DNA of 64,000 nucleotides, taken from Luzula sylvatica. Its lineage: Eukaryota > Streptophyta > Magnoliopsida > Poales > Juncaceae. The stretch spans positions 18,382,862 to 18,446,861 of the forward strand of contig OX326959.1 in the NCBI GenBank assembly GCA_946800325.1, written 5' to 3'. The notes beneath the pieces are model-generated. The model saw only the letters and a program-made list of their open reading frames with translations, was not told where the DNA came from and did no database searches. The position numbers and the translations under genes are program-made. Positions 10,430 through 21,646 of this stretch are shown here, piece after piece (position 1 is the first letter of the stretch; each line of letters begins with the position of its first letter).

Positions 10430-10467
10430 TACCCCCCCTTTGGAGATTTTTACCCCCTACCCCCCCT
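9704..10467 (+). repeat. C-rich satellite, block 1 (about 27 units)
   Basis: Tandem units of about 27-28 bp: TTTGGAGATTTTTA, then C4-5, TA and C6-7. The first units are the most degenerate (GAGATTTTGAACCCC, TTTTTACGACC), as at an array edge. A C tract of 34 bases lies at 10396-10429. The three reading frames on this strand are almost free of stops, so long proline-rich frames appear (for example 9531-10508), but they overlap each other in all frames and simply mirror the repeat. The block ends abruptly where the first Copia LTR begins. Confidence 0.95.
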
Positions 10468-10470
10468 ATT

Positions 10471-11450
10471 TCAACCGTAAAAGTGTACACAAGGATAAAC
10501 GAATGTAGTCGTACATTCGTGGCCATAACTTTCAGTGGGAAAATCCAATTAGAATGGTTCAAATTGGGTTAGATAGATAATGAGATTATCTACAACCTTC
10601 ATATAGAACTATATTTCATATGAACGAAGTATAAGTGTCGTTTCTGTGAAATACCGAAAGGGTGCAACAGTGTGACATACAGTTAGTAAAACAGTCATAA
10701 CTTTTGCATACGAACTCCAATTGGGCTGGGCCAAATTGGGTTGTGTAGATAATAAGATTATCTACAACTTTCGTGTTGGTTGATTTTCTGTCAGAGAAAT
10801 TTATCAATTTCGTCTGGACAGAATACTGAACAGGTTCATACAGTTTTCTGTGTGAAAGGGTGTATATTGGATATACATGCATTTTGGCTAATCCTTATCC
10901 TATTAAGTATAAATAGGATTTTCTCTCTCATCTTAACTATGGATTTCAGAAGTAATTCAAAGTGATTATTCTGCCCAATATACACAAGAAAAAGAGCAAA
11001 TTCAGATTTGATCTTTAGTGAGTGAAAGGGTGCGAAGAGAGAGAAATCGAGAAAGGAGTTTCTCGAGTAATAGAGAATCGATTAGATCGAGCAAGTTCGC
11101 CGGTGCATCGTCTAGGCAGGTGCATCCGCGACCGACGTCTTGCGACTCACGGTGGATACAAGTAGAGGAGCGACAATTGTGGCTCTTGGATTGTGATCGA
11201 CTCAAGGAGTGAGAAGACGGTCAACGAACGGTGAAAGACGCGTGGTATGGGACGCGCGGATTGTCACCAACGTGACAGGAGATAGAAGGCGGCGATCAAC
11301 CCTTCGTGCGTGATCAATTTCACGCTGGTATAGATCTATCCTTCTATTCGCATCGTACCCTCGAAGTCGTGGCGTGATCTCGGGAATCGGGGAATCAGAC
11401 CGGGCCTTCATTCCGCTGCGCGGGCCCGGGGTCGAGGATATTCCCCAACA
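10471..11450 (+). repeat. 5' LTR of Copia element 1 (LTR A)
   Basis: It matches 17843-18807 almost perfectly and ends CCCCAACA directly before the primer site. By comparison with LTR B it lacks the first 21 bases (TGAAAGAAATACAG and the next few), being cut by satellite. It contains a TATA box, a pyrimidine-rich start region and two palindromic AGATAATNNGATTATCT motifs in U3 (10575-10591 and 10747-10763). A complete LTR of this family is about 1.0 kb. Confidence 0.92.
10908..10915 (+). promoter_or_regulatory. LTR A TATA box
   Basis: TATAAATA followed by GGATTTTCTCTCTCATC is the expected core promoter of the retroelement, about 540 bases before the LTR end. The same sequence occurs in LTR B at 18301-18308. 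Confidence 0.7.
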
Positions 11451-11451
11451 G

Positions 11452-11463
11452 TGGTATCAGAGC
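11452..11463 (+). promoter_or_regulatory. Primer binding site for initiator tRNA-Met
   Basis: TGGTATCAGAGC, one base after the LTR end, is complementary to the 3' end of plant initiator tRNA-Met and is the usual primer site of plant Copia elements. It fixes the LTR boundary and the element's orientation. Confidence 0.9.
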
Positions 11464-11689
11464 GATCGCCATCGATTCGAGGGTCGAATCATAGTCGTAT
11501 ATTAGATATACGCACGGGTTATCAAAGTTCGTACCCGTTTGCATGATGTTACATATAGAGAAAGTCAAATTCCGTTAAAATCACAAGTGGAATTCGCTAG
11601 AGATCGATCAAAAGTTGATTGAGAGTATCTAGGAATGATCGTGAAAAAGTTTCATGATTTATCGTTTTGGAAACGAGCGAAAACGGACG

Positions 11690-12270
11690 AAACGGCAAAA
11701 TCTGCAGAAAATTAGAATACGAAACAGTGAGTAAAACTAAGATAATTTTCAGTGGAAAACTCCAAATTGATTGGATCAAATTGGCGTAGTTAGATAATGG
11801 GATTATCTATTACTTTGATACAGAAAGTTTTTTCATTTGAACGAATTATCAGTGTCGTTTTTATGGAATACTGAAAGGGTGCGACTGTTTGACATACAGA
11901 GACAAAAACGTCAGTATATGTCGCATAGAAACTCCAATTGAGTCCAATCCAATTGGGTTAGTTAGATAATAAGATTATCTAGAACTTTCGTTCACGTTCA
12001 AAGTCGGTTGGAACAATTTAATATTTTTGTTTCAACAGAATACTGAAAAGGTGTCTGTAGTTTTCTGGTTGAAAAGGTGTCTATTGGATAAACTTACCTT
12101 TTCATTTGTTCGTATTTTACTAAAACTGGTATAACTTTCAGTAGAAAATTCCGATTTGAATGGTTCAAATTGTGTTAGTTAGATAATGCGATTATCTAGA
12201 ACTTTCATGTTGTAATATATTTCATTTGAGCGAAGTATTAGTGTCGTTCTAATGAAATATCGAAAGGATG
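11690..12270 (+). repeat. Leader repeats homologous to LTR U3
   Basis: The leader after the primer site contains diverged copies of the U3 sequence. TTTTCAGTGGAAAACTCC, GATAATGGGATTATCT and GTGTCGTTTTTATGGAATAC match U3 stretches at about 10530-10660. Three palindromes of the form AGATAATNNGATTATCT lie at 11792-11808, 11964-11980 and 12181-12197. The 172-base spacing of the first two equals that of the two in U3, so a U3 segment was duplicated into the leader. Confidence 0.75.
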
Positions 12271-12284
12271 CAGAAAAATAGTTT

Positions 12285-12400
12285 TTCTGCCGCCCCGGGG
12301 GCAGTTTTTGGCGCCCCGGACGCGTCCCGGGCGAGGTTTTCTCGCGCCCCGTGGCCCCTGCGTTACAACGGATGGGGCAGTCCGTTATAACGGACCCTTC
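12285..12400 (+). other. GC-rich leader segment with CGCCCCG repeats and a TCCGTT palindrome
   Basis: Unlike the rest of the element, this part is GC-rich. It repeats GCGCCCCG/GCCCCGG motifs three times and ends with CGTTACAACGGA and TCCGTTATAACGGA. The latter is the motif amplified about fifteen-fold in element 2 at 25381-25886. Confidence 0.65.
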
Positions 12401-12690
12401 TCTGGATGCTGTTTTTGTTTTCGCGATAACTTTGGCTACGAAGCTCGGAATTTTGAGTTCTTTATATCGATTTGATCGGCATCAAACATTCTAGCATATT
12501 AGATAATTAATTATTTAGAATAATTAATCTCCCTAAATAAATCATATGCATTTACAAATCTTGTGATAGTGATATAATATGATTATGTCACGAATTTAGA
12601 AACATGCAATGCCATGATCCCTCATAATATTTAAGTCATGGAAATGCCTTCCATATTCACAACCACTATGATCGGTACTACGTCTCACAT

Positions 12691-12867
12691 GGGTTAAGGC
12701 CAAAGCCGACATGGGTTATTGTAGTCATCGACGGGGTGGCAAGCGTTAAATAGGGACTGATAAGGGTTAAGGCCAAAGCCGACTTATTAGTAGTTTATTT
12801 GAACGATACGCTGAGTATGGTTGTGACTTAACCGTTCAAGCCAGTAAGGGTTGAGGCCAAAGCCGAC
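12691..12867 (+). repeat. Three dispersed copies of a 20-bp leader motif
   Basis: GGGTTAAGGCCAAAGCCGAC or a one-base variant occurs at 12691-12710, 12764-12783 and 12848-12867. The motif has a pseudo-palindromic core (GGCCAAAGCC). Element 2 keeps a variant, GCCCGACTATGGCCTGAAACC, twice on the opposite strand near 24990 and 25066. Its role is unknown. Confidence 0.7.
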
Positions 12868-13309
12868 TTGATTGGAAGTTCGGGGCATAGATAGGATGCA
12901 CACACGGAACTGGGATTGTATTGGATACGATTCATCACCGAAATCCTATAAAGGTTCAAGAGTCGCATTGGATGCGATTGGATATAATCCTACCTAAATA
13001 GCGAGATCCCATTCGTCTGCCAAAGCAACTTATGGGAGGATCGTGATATATGGATCTTGAGTGTTATGGACTTGGAGTCCCGTATCGGTATGAGGGTTAT
13101 CGATTCGATAAAATAACACTATTATATAATTATCATATAAGCATATAGATTAAGTACGCGCGGTTAGGAATTAATCTTCATCATCCGTTTAGAATTATGT
13201 TTTCAAGCAACACCAAATATATCGATTAGATCGATATGATAGATGGCTTTTGGGCCGGAATTACCGTTATTAACCTTGATAGTCAAAGAATAGTTCTTAG
13301 ACTTAAAGG

Positions 13310-16300
13310 AACGTGTTGGACACGGAAATGGTAGATTCGGGGCTCGAGGCTTTGGCTTTAGAGAAAGCTGGGTTCGATAAACTTAAGAAGGAATCGAACA
13401 ATATTACGTGCCTTGTGGTGGCATGTATAGACGCAAACTTCTCAAAATTGTTTTGAGAATTCGGGTGTATATGAAAGTAAAACACAACGCTCATGAAATA
13501 GTTTCAAGATCTAAAGCGCGTTGAATGACTCAATGCGGCTCAAAGAGTAGGTTAATTTTGAGACGCCTTATGGGTCTTTGATTAACACTCGTGTGTTGAT
13601 GGTACGAGATTTGATCTTTGTGACCGAATATCATATGCATTCGATAGATAAGTCGATCCCTGAATTGCATGAGATGCGATTTAAAATTGAATTGGAGATG
13701 CTCGGAGTATCCGAGGAATCCAATGCATATAGATGCGTGGATGTCCTTGTAATTCAAAAGCGGGATCGAAAGAAATGTATGTCTAAGGGTATTTTGGGAA
13801 AATGTTTTCCAAAATGGAGAGTTCGGACAAAGAGTTGTCCAAACTAATGACTCAAAGAATGGTGAAATCCGAGGAGGATTAAACCTAGAAGTTGATTGCT
13901 TCTTTTGGCATTGCCGTCTTGGCCATATAAACGAGATACGCGTATCTAGATTCCATGTGATGGAATGCTAGAATCATTCGAATTAGATTTGATTGATTAA
14001 TGCAATACTTATTTATTAGGCAAAACGACAAAGGGCATCATTCTCCAAAGTATTGGAGAAAGATCCAGCGAATTATTGGAAATTATATTTACATATGATG
14101 TTCCGATAAGTTCCGAGGCAAGAGGAGGCTATCGATATTTTGTTACGTTTATGGACGGTTAAAGTAGATATGAAAATATCTATTTAATGCGTGCCGAAAC
14201 AGAGACTTTTGAAAGGTTCAAAGAGTTTCAAAAACGAAATACGAAATCAACTAAGCAAGAAAATCAAAGCTTTTCGATAGGATCGAGAAGACGAGTATTT
14301 GAGCTAGACCTTTCGATAGGATCGAAGATGCGATATTTGAGTTATGAATATTGATGATCATTTATGATTGTGGAATCATTTCACGATTGTCTTCATTTGG
14401 AACATTGAGATGTGTCCGAAAAGAGGAAATGAACGCATGTTGGACATGGTTCGATAAATGATTAGCCAATAGGATCTCCCAAAAATGTTTTGGGGATACG
14501 CCCTTGAGACAGCGGCACTAATGAATGGTTCCATATAAGATATGGACCATAAACCTTCTAATCGGTACAAAAACGCCATATGAGATATGGATCGGAATGG
14601 TTCCGAAGTTGTCATTTGTACATATTTGAGGATGTGAGTATATTTCGAAATTTGTTTCGGTTAAACTCAATCCCAAATCTGGAAATTGTTCGTTTATCCT
14701 TAAGGAAACTAAAGGGTATTAGTTCTAACGTCCCTATGAAAATGAGATTTTCGTGGCTCGAAGAGATGCCTTCTTGGAGGAGGACTAGATGAGCACAAGT
14801 TTGGAACTTGGTGTCATTTATCTCTATGCGGGCTAGTGGGAGTAGAATAAATCTCGAAAGAGTTCGAGATCTGAAAATGAACATTGTACCGATGAAAGTT
14901 GACATGGCTTCATCAAGAATTGATGAACGCAAGTCGAACACACAAAGGAATTTTTCGTAGATCAAGTAGGCTATATCATAAGCCGGTAAATACGGATTTA
15001 TCGTGGCTAATGATGATAGATCAAAATCATATGATGATTCGATATCCTACAAGGATGCTATGAAAAGTTGATTCCACATGACATGGTGTCATGAAATCTG
15101 AGATTCGATCCATGTAAATTATCAAGTTCAGAACTTGATTTCATCACTTTCTGGGTTAGACCCGTGAAATGTGAGTAGGTTTTTCAAGATGAAGAACCTA
15201 CATGGATAGGAATACGCATATATATAAAGCGAGGCTTTTTGCGAAGAGTTTCATGCAATTCATAGTCGGACTATGAAGAAACGTTTTCGCATGTTGCCAT
15301 GCTTTCCTATTCTCGAAATTATGCTTGCCATAATCGCGTATTATGACTATGTGATGTGGCAAGATGGATGTCAAAACCGAATTTCTTAACAGAAATTTTA
15401 TTAAAGGATGTGTACTTGACACAACCTTACGGTTTTGCCGATTGATAAGAATTGGAATAGGATATGCATGCTTTAACGATCCATATGATGGATTAAAGAA
15501 TACTTCTCGGAATTGGAATATTCGTTTTGACAAAGTTATAAACAGTTATATCATTGTCGGAACGAATGAAAACTTTGTGTACACATGAAGGTTAGTGGGA
15601 GCTGCGTTATATTTCTTGTAACGACAAAGGATTTAGACGAGACCGCTTATGAATAAGCGTGAAGATCTATAGGATAGATCTAAGAAGTTCCTCGTTCTAT
15701 GTTATGACACATATATCGACATATTGTTGAAAATGGTTTTCAACATTTAACTTCTTGGAGGAGTTAAAACGAAATGTCGAATGGCAGAAATTTTCAACGG
15801 CTCGATGTGAGACATCAAGCAGCGCGAAAAGTAGTAATATGATGCCTTACATTTGATGTTAGGATCTATTATATTTGTCATGATATGTATGTGGCTATCT
15901 GTCATACAAATAAAGCGTCTAGTTCACCGTCAATACAATTCATGGGAATCACATGAGTTTGAATGTAATTCGATTACATGAGACTAACTCTTGTGAATGT
16001 ATAATGGTTATACAAGTATATACATAACGGTTATGTATATTTAAACCCATCGGGATTTGTATTGATAGAGGTGAAGTTTATCCTTGAATACTTTACGAAA
16101 GAATTCAGGATTTTTATCTATAATGGTGTGGAGGACGTGTTAGTTATAAAGAGTTATAACAACAACAGTTTCCAAAGATTAAGCACGTCCAAATATGTAG
16201 CACGACTTTCGATCACAAAGTGTGTACATGTTTTGCTTAAATGAAAACACGGTTATGTGGAAAGGTTCCACAAGACCAATAGTTTATGATTCTATTTACG

Positions 16301-16650
16301 GTGGCGAGTATATTGCGGTTATTAATCGCAAAAGGAAGTGGTATGGATCAAGGAAACATGACCAAACTCTCGTAGCCACGAGTTATCGGATTTATGGTTG
16401 TTTATTGCGTGAAACGCAATAGTACAAGCCAAAAATGCCGAGGTCACAACCACTTCTAGCCAATACTCAGAAAATTTCATTTGATCCATGAAATTTTGTG
16501 AAAAGATGTGATCGTAGGTATTGGAAATGTTCCAATCCTGTTGAAGATTAACACTAGCGGGAACGTGCGGACCCGTTTACAAAACCGCTCTCTCTAGTCG
16601 CGCGTGACTGTCATGCGATGACTATGGGTATGGAGATACCTAGAGGAGGA
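13310..16650 (+). pseudogene. Degenerate Copia gag-pol polyprotein of element 1
   Basis: Fragments in several frames follow Copia order. Gag remnants lie at about 13.31-13.79 kb. The integrase zinc-finger region has WHCRLGH at 13915-13935 and a CNTYLLGK segment from 14001, where the second Cys of CxxC is Tyr. The integrase core is recognisable around 14.13-14.55 kb (FVTFMDG, SRYENIYLM, FWGYALETA). Reverse transcriptase has QMDVKTEFLN from 15361 and SRNWNIRFDKVI at 15505-15540. The YVDD catalytic box near 15698 has lost one base. The RNase H C-terminus reads ADPFTKPLS at 16567-16593. Inactivating changes include TAA at 13998-14000 and TAA at 14160-14162, next to the first catalytic Asp, plus many frameshifts. 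I found no protease. The longest open stretch is about 120 codons. Both named stops are also in element 2. Confidence 0.85.
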
Positions 16651-16659
16651 AGAAGAGAG

Positions 16660-17831
16660 TAGAGTGTAGTTATCTAATACGATAGTCCTCGCAGGTTATG
16701 GGTATGGAGATACCCATAGGTAAACGTTGTATCACCCAAATACTTAGTCCATATGAATGCATCCCTTTTAATTATTTTGTTTACTTAAATTAATATGCAT
16801 TCACCTTATATGAAAACTGTGTGCTGGGTTGTGTAATATGATTGTTACATGAACCTTGATTTGAACTTGTGTGGACGTCGACATGGTTGAGGACCATGTG
16901 CAGCGAAACCGTCACACTTAAAGTGTCATTTCTAAACATCCCTAGTCGCGGGTCAGTTTGCTTAAGAGAGAAGCATTACTATTACAAGGGAATAGACTGA
17001 ACGCGTACACTAGTACGTTTGCCGAGGAGATGATTATGTTTTGCTAATCATGGGACAAAGGAGTTTGTCGAATCGGGAACGTAGATATATGTTAGGTTAC
17101 ATGTATTGGATATGACCGAAGCCGCGAGACCATGACATGGTTTAGTCATTATAGATGGACTTGCGACGGATGGGGTTTTAGATTCTTCATACTTGAGGGG
17201 ATCATTGATTGCGTTACGTGCGTAACACAATGCTTTGATATGATCTTACGCTCACCGTAACAGGGAGTTAAAAGGGTCATCATTGGGTATTGTCCGAAAC
17301 ACGGAATTCAATATGAGTCTCCAAGATAGGAATTGTTTATTCCGAAAGGAAGAGATATCTCTTAGGCGCCGCTTGATGAGTCGATTAACGAAAACCGTGG
17401 CCACGGTCAATGATATTAATGGTTAATATCGATTGAAATTTGTTAACTCAACTCGGAATCGGGGAATAAGTGTAGTTAATCAAATTATAAGGATGACTAT
17501 TACCATGCCTTTTGATTAACGGATATCGTAAACAAGAGAACTAGTAACCGCTATTCGAGATAGGCACAATGATCACAATCATTTTTCGTTTAACATGGGT
17601 AGCTATGATGGAGTGACTAGATCCCGCTCATGAGCTTGTAGGGATTGGAAACAACCTACTGCCATCGTTAAGTCGAACCTACATGGTCACACAACGAGTC
17701 GTACTAAGTCGGGCTTGATCATAAAATCGGCACATTGGATGTGCATAGCTTGGTATTTGATACGCGAGCTATATTCTCTAAAATCGTGCGTATTGGATAT
17801 GCATGAGTACCTTTTAGGTAGATCTGAAATT
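16660..17831 (+). other. Non-coding 3' internal region of element 1
   Basis: About 1.2 kb between RNase H and the polypurine tract, without coding potential. ATGGGTATGGAGATACC occurs at about 16623 and 16699. Parts are homologous, inverted, to 21269-21646 and 22651-22770, which confirms that it belongs to the element. Confidence 0.7.
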
Positions 17832-17841
17832 GAGTGGGAGA
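17832..17841 (+). promoter_or_regulatory. Polypurine tract of element 1
   Basis: GAGTGGGAGA sits immediately before the 3' LTR start (TGAAAG at 17843), as required for plus-strand priming. The same tract, inverted, adjoins LTR C (21269 on) and LTR E (22651 on). Confidence 0.85.
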
Positions 17842-17842
17842 C

Positions 17843-18807
17843 TGAAAGAAATACAGTTTCGGATCAACCGTAAAAGTGTACACAAGGATATACGAATGTA
17901 GTCGTACATTCGTGGCCATAACTTTCAGTGGGAAAATCCAATTAGAATGGTTCAAATTGGGTTAGATAGATAATGAGATTATCTACAACCTTCATATAGA
18001 ACTATATTTCATATGAACGAAGTATAAGTGTCGTTTCTGTGAAATACCGAAAGGGTGCAACAGTGTGACATACAGTTAGTAAAACAGTCATAACTTTTGC
18101 ATACGAACTCCAATTGGGCTGGGCCAACTTGGGTTGTGTAGATAATAAGATTATCTACAACTTTCGTGTTGGTTGATTTTCTGTCAGAGAAATTTATCAA
18201 TTTCGTCTGGACAGAATACTGAACAGGTTCATACAGTTTTCTGTGTGAAAGGGTGTATATTGGATATACATGCATTTTGGCTAATCCTTATCCTATTAAG
18301 TATAAATAGGATTTTCTCTCTCATCTTAACTATGGATTTCAGAAGTAATTCAAAGTGATTATTCTGCCCAATATACACAAGAAAAAGAGCAAATTCAGAT
18401 TTGATCTTTAGTGAGTGAAAGGGTGCGAAGAGAGAGAAATCGAGAAAGGAGTTTCTCGAGTAATAGAGAATCGATTAGATCGAGCAAGTTCGCCGGTGCA
18501 TCGTCTAGGCAGGTGCATCCGCGACCGACGTCTTGCGACTCACGGTGGATACAAGTAGAGGAGCGACAATTGTGGCTCTTGGATTGTGATCGACTCAAGG
18601 AGTGAGAAGACGGTCAACGAACGGTGAAAGACGCGTGGTATGGGACGCGCGGATTGTCACCAACGTGACAGGAGATAGAAGGCGGCGATCAACCCTTCGT
18701 GCGTGATCAATTTCACGCTGGTATAGATCTATCCTTCTATTCGCATCGTACCCTCGAAGTCGTGGCGTGATCTCGGGAATCGGGGAATCAGACCGGGCCT
18801 TCATTCC
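17843..18807 (+). repeat. 3' LTR of Copia element 1 (LTR B)
   Basis: It starts TGAAAGAAATACAG and follows LTR A at an offset of 7393 bases, with two mismatches found. It stops after TTCATTCC, and satellite begins at the next base, so the last 36 bases (equivalent to 11415-11450) are missing. The TATA box is at 18301-18308. Confidence 0.92.
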
Positions 18808-19267
18808 CCACTTTGGAGATTTTTACCCCCTACCCCCCATTGGAGATTTTTACCTTCCTACCCCCCTTTCGGAGATTTTTACCCCCACCACCCCTTTGGA
18901 GATTTTTACCCCTACCCCACTTTGGAGATTTTTACCACCTACCCCCCCCCCCCCCCCCTTCGGAGATTTTTACTCCCTACCCCCGCCCCCCCCCCCCCCC
19001 CCCCCCCCCCCCTTCCGAGATTTTTACCCCCCCCCCCTTTGGATATTTTTACCCCCTACCCCCCCTCCCCCCCCCCCCCCCCCCCCCTTTGGAAATTTTT
19101 ACCCCCTACCCCCCCTTTGGAAATTTTTACCCCGTACCCCCCCTTTGGAGATTTTTACCCCCTGCCCCCCCTTGGGAGATTTTTACCCCCTACCCCCCCT
19201 TTAGAGATTTTTACCCCCTACCCCCCTTTGGAGATTTTTAACCCCTACTCCCCCTTCGGACATTTTT

Positions 19268-19304
<37 letters not shown>

Positions 19305-19492
19305 TTTGGAGATTTTTCCCCCTACCCCCCTATGGAGATTTTTACCCCCTACCCCCCCTTTGGAGTTTTTTTACCCCCTACCCCTTTGGAGATTTTTACC
19401 CCCCTACCCCCCCTTCAGAGTTTTTTACCCCCTACCCCCCCTTTGGAGATTTTTACCCCCTACCCCCCCTATCGAGATTTTTACCACCTACC
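18808..19492 (+). repeat. C-rich satellite, block 2 (about 23 units)
   Basis: Same unit and orientation as block 1, with a 36-base C tract at 19269-19304. It lies between the truncated 3' LTR of element 1 and the intact TGTAGGG tip of the solo LTR. It therefore reads as part of one array that was split by two insertions. Confidence 0.95.
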
Positions 19493-20205
19493 TGTAGGGA
19501 AATATCCTCGACCCCGGGCCCGCGCAGCGGAATGAAGGCCCGGTCCGATTCCCCGATTCCCGAGATCACGCCACCACTTCGAGAGTACGATGCAATTAGA
19601 AGGATAGATCTATACCAGTGCCAAATTGATGGCACACGAAGGGTTGATCGCCGCCTTCTATTTCCTGTCACGTTGGTGACAATCCGCGCGTCCCATACCA
19701 CGCGTCCTTCACCAATCGTTTGCTACGCCGGTTCACTCGACTTCGTCCTCGTGCGTCCTCGTGCGTCCAAGCGTTTCCACCGTCTTTCTTACTCGAGTCG
19801 ATCACAATCGAAGAGTCACAAACGTCACTCCTCTACTTGTATCCACGGTGATTCGTAAGACGTCGGTCGCGGATGCACCTGCCTAGACGATGCACCGGCG
19901 AACTTGCTCGATCTAATCGATTCTCTATCACTCGAGAAACTCCTTTCTCGATTTCTCTCTTTTCGCACCTTTTCACTCAATAGAGAAATGTCTCTCTTTA
20001 ATATTCTGAATGAAATTTCTATTCAGTTGCTTCAACAGATTAGAGTGTCTAGATGAGAGAGAAAATACCCTATTTATTATCTAATAGGATCAGGATTAGC
20101 CAAAAGGCATGTATATCCAATATACATCCTTTCACACAGAATACTGCATGAACCTGGTCAGTATTCTGTCCAGACGAAATTGATAAATATCTCTAACAGA
20201 AAATC
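19493..20205 (-). repeat. Solo LTR of the Copia family, first part (LTR D)
   Basis: On the minus strand this ends CCCTACA (plus strand TGTAGGG at 19493), exactly abutting satellite. It is more diverged from LTR A than LTR E is. It breaks at AGAAAATC (20205), where LTR C begins, and its remaining sequence (ACCCAACATGGAAGTTG) resumes at 26610. The two parts together give about 1.04 kb, a full LTR with no internal region, so it is a solo LTR that later received element 2. Confidence 0.85.
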
Positions 20206-21268
20206 TGTTGGGAATTCACCCATCCCCGGGCCCGCGCAGCGGATATGAAGGCCCAGTCCGGTTCCCTAAATCCAAGATCACGCCATGACTTCGAGGGTAC
20301 GCTACAAAGTAAGATAGACGATTACCAGCGTGAAATTGATCACGCACGACGGGTTGATCGCTCGCATCCTTCTTTTCCTTCGGTGTCACGTTGGTGACTA
20401 GCCCGTACGTCCCATACCGCACGTCTCCCACCGTCTTGACACGCCTCGGGTTGTCTTCGTGCGTTCCATGCCCGCATGCTTCCACAGCCCGTTACTCGAT
20501 TCGCTCGTTTCCGTCTCCGGCAGATTTCGTTCCTCCGAATCGATCACAACCGAAAGAGCCCCAGATGTTGCTCCTCTACTTGTATCCACCTTGACTCGTA
20601 AGACGTCGGTCGCGGGTGCAACTGCCTAGACGATGCACCGGCGAACTTGCTCGATTGATTGATTCTCTATACCGGAAAACACCTTTTCACGGTTTCTCTC
20701 TCTTTACACCCTTTCTCTCTCTAGAAAGTTGTCTCACAATTCTCTGGAATATTCTGAATTAATTAACTGAATGAACCACACCAGATGAGAGAGAAAAATC
20801 CCATTTATATCATATAGGATTAGGATTGGCCAAAAGACATGTATATCCAATATACACTCTTTCACACAGAAAGTTGCATGTATCTGTTTAGTATTCTGTC
20901 CATACGAAATTGGTAAATTCCTCTGACAGAAAATCACCCAACACGAAAGTTGTAGATAATCTTATTATCTACTCGACCCAATTTGGCCTGGCCCAATAGG
21001 AGTTCGTATGCAAAAGGTATGACTATTTTACTAACTGTATGTCATAATGTTGCAGCCTTTCGGTATTTCATAGAAACGACACTGATACTTCGTTCATATG
21101 AAATATATTTCTATATGAAGGTTGTAGATAATCTTATTATCTATCTAACCCAATTTGAACCATTCAAATTGGATTTTCCTACTGAAAGATATGACCACGA
21201 ATGTACGCTTACATTCGTTTATCCTTGTGTACACTTTTACGGTTGATCCTGAAACTGTATTTCCTTCA
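20206..21268 (-). repeat. 3' LTR of element 2 (LTR C), complete
   Basis: It runs from TGTTGGG to CCTTCA on the plus strand, so on its own strand it starts TGAAGGAAATACAG and ends CCCAACA. At 1063 bp it is the only complete outer LTR here. The polypurine tract follows at 21269 (minus strand). Confidence 0.88.
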
Positions 21269-21646
21269 GTCTCCCACTCAATTTCAGATCTACCTAAAAG
21301 GTACTCATGCATATCCAATATGCACGATTTTAGAGAATATAGCTCGCGTATCAAATACCAAGCTACGCACATCTTATGTGCCAATTTTATAATCAAGCCC
21401 GACTTAGTACGACTCGTTGTGTGACCAGGTAGGTTCGGTTAACGATGGCAGTAGGTTGTTTCCATAGCACTACAAGCCCATGAGCGGGATCTAGTCACTC
21501 CATCATGGCTACCCATGTTAACACGAAGAATGATTGTGATCATTGTGCCTATCTCGAATAGCGGTCATTAGTTCTCTTGTTAGAGATATCCGTTAATCAA
21601 AAGGCATGGTTATAGTCATCCTTATATTTTGATTAACTGTACTTAT

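Larger units (their letters stand above)
10471..18807 (+). mobile_element. Ty1/Copia element 1, recent insertion with dead gag-pol
   Basis: Layout: 5' LTR 10471-11450, primer binding site 11452-11463, leader to about 13.25 kb, degenerate gag-pol about 13.3-16.65 kb, non-coding 3' part, polypurine tract 17832-17841, 3' LTR 17843-18807. The domain order gag, integrase, reverse transcriptase, RNase H defines Copia. Compared over about 940 shared bases, the LTRs differ at two sites that I can find (10495/17888 and 10735/18128), so insertion was recent. The outer tips are missing: 21 bases of the 5' LTR and 36 bases of the 3' LTR, where satellite begins. No target duplication can therefore be read. 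The body lies inside the satellite and splits blocks 1 and 2. It must be non-autonomous, since no reading frame of useful length survives. Confidence 0.9.

Noticed and set aside
10616..11411. Reading frames of 60-90 codons in the LTRs, duplicated at 18009-18804
   Set aside because: They occur on both strands, are duplicated only because the LTRs are identical, and overlap U3 palindromes, the TATA box and the transcribed leader. There is no evidence of protein coding.
14580..14965. 117-codon minus-strand frame in element 1 and the matching 109-codon frame (22853-23182, +)
   Set aside because: Both are antisense to the decayed integrase region and match only because the elements are homologous.
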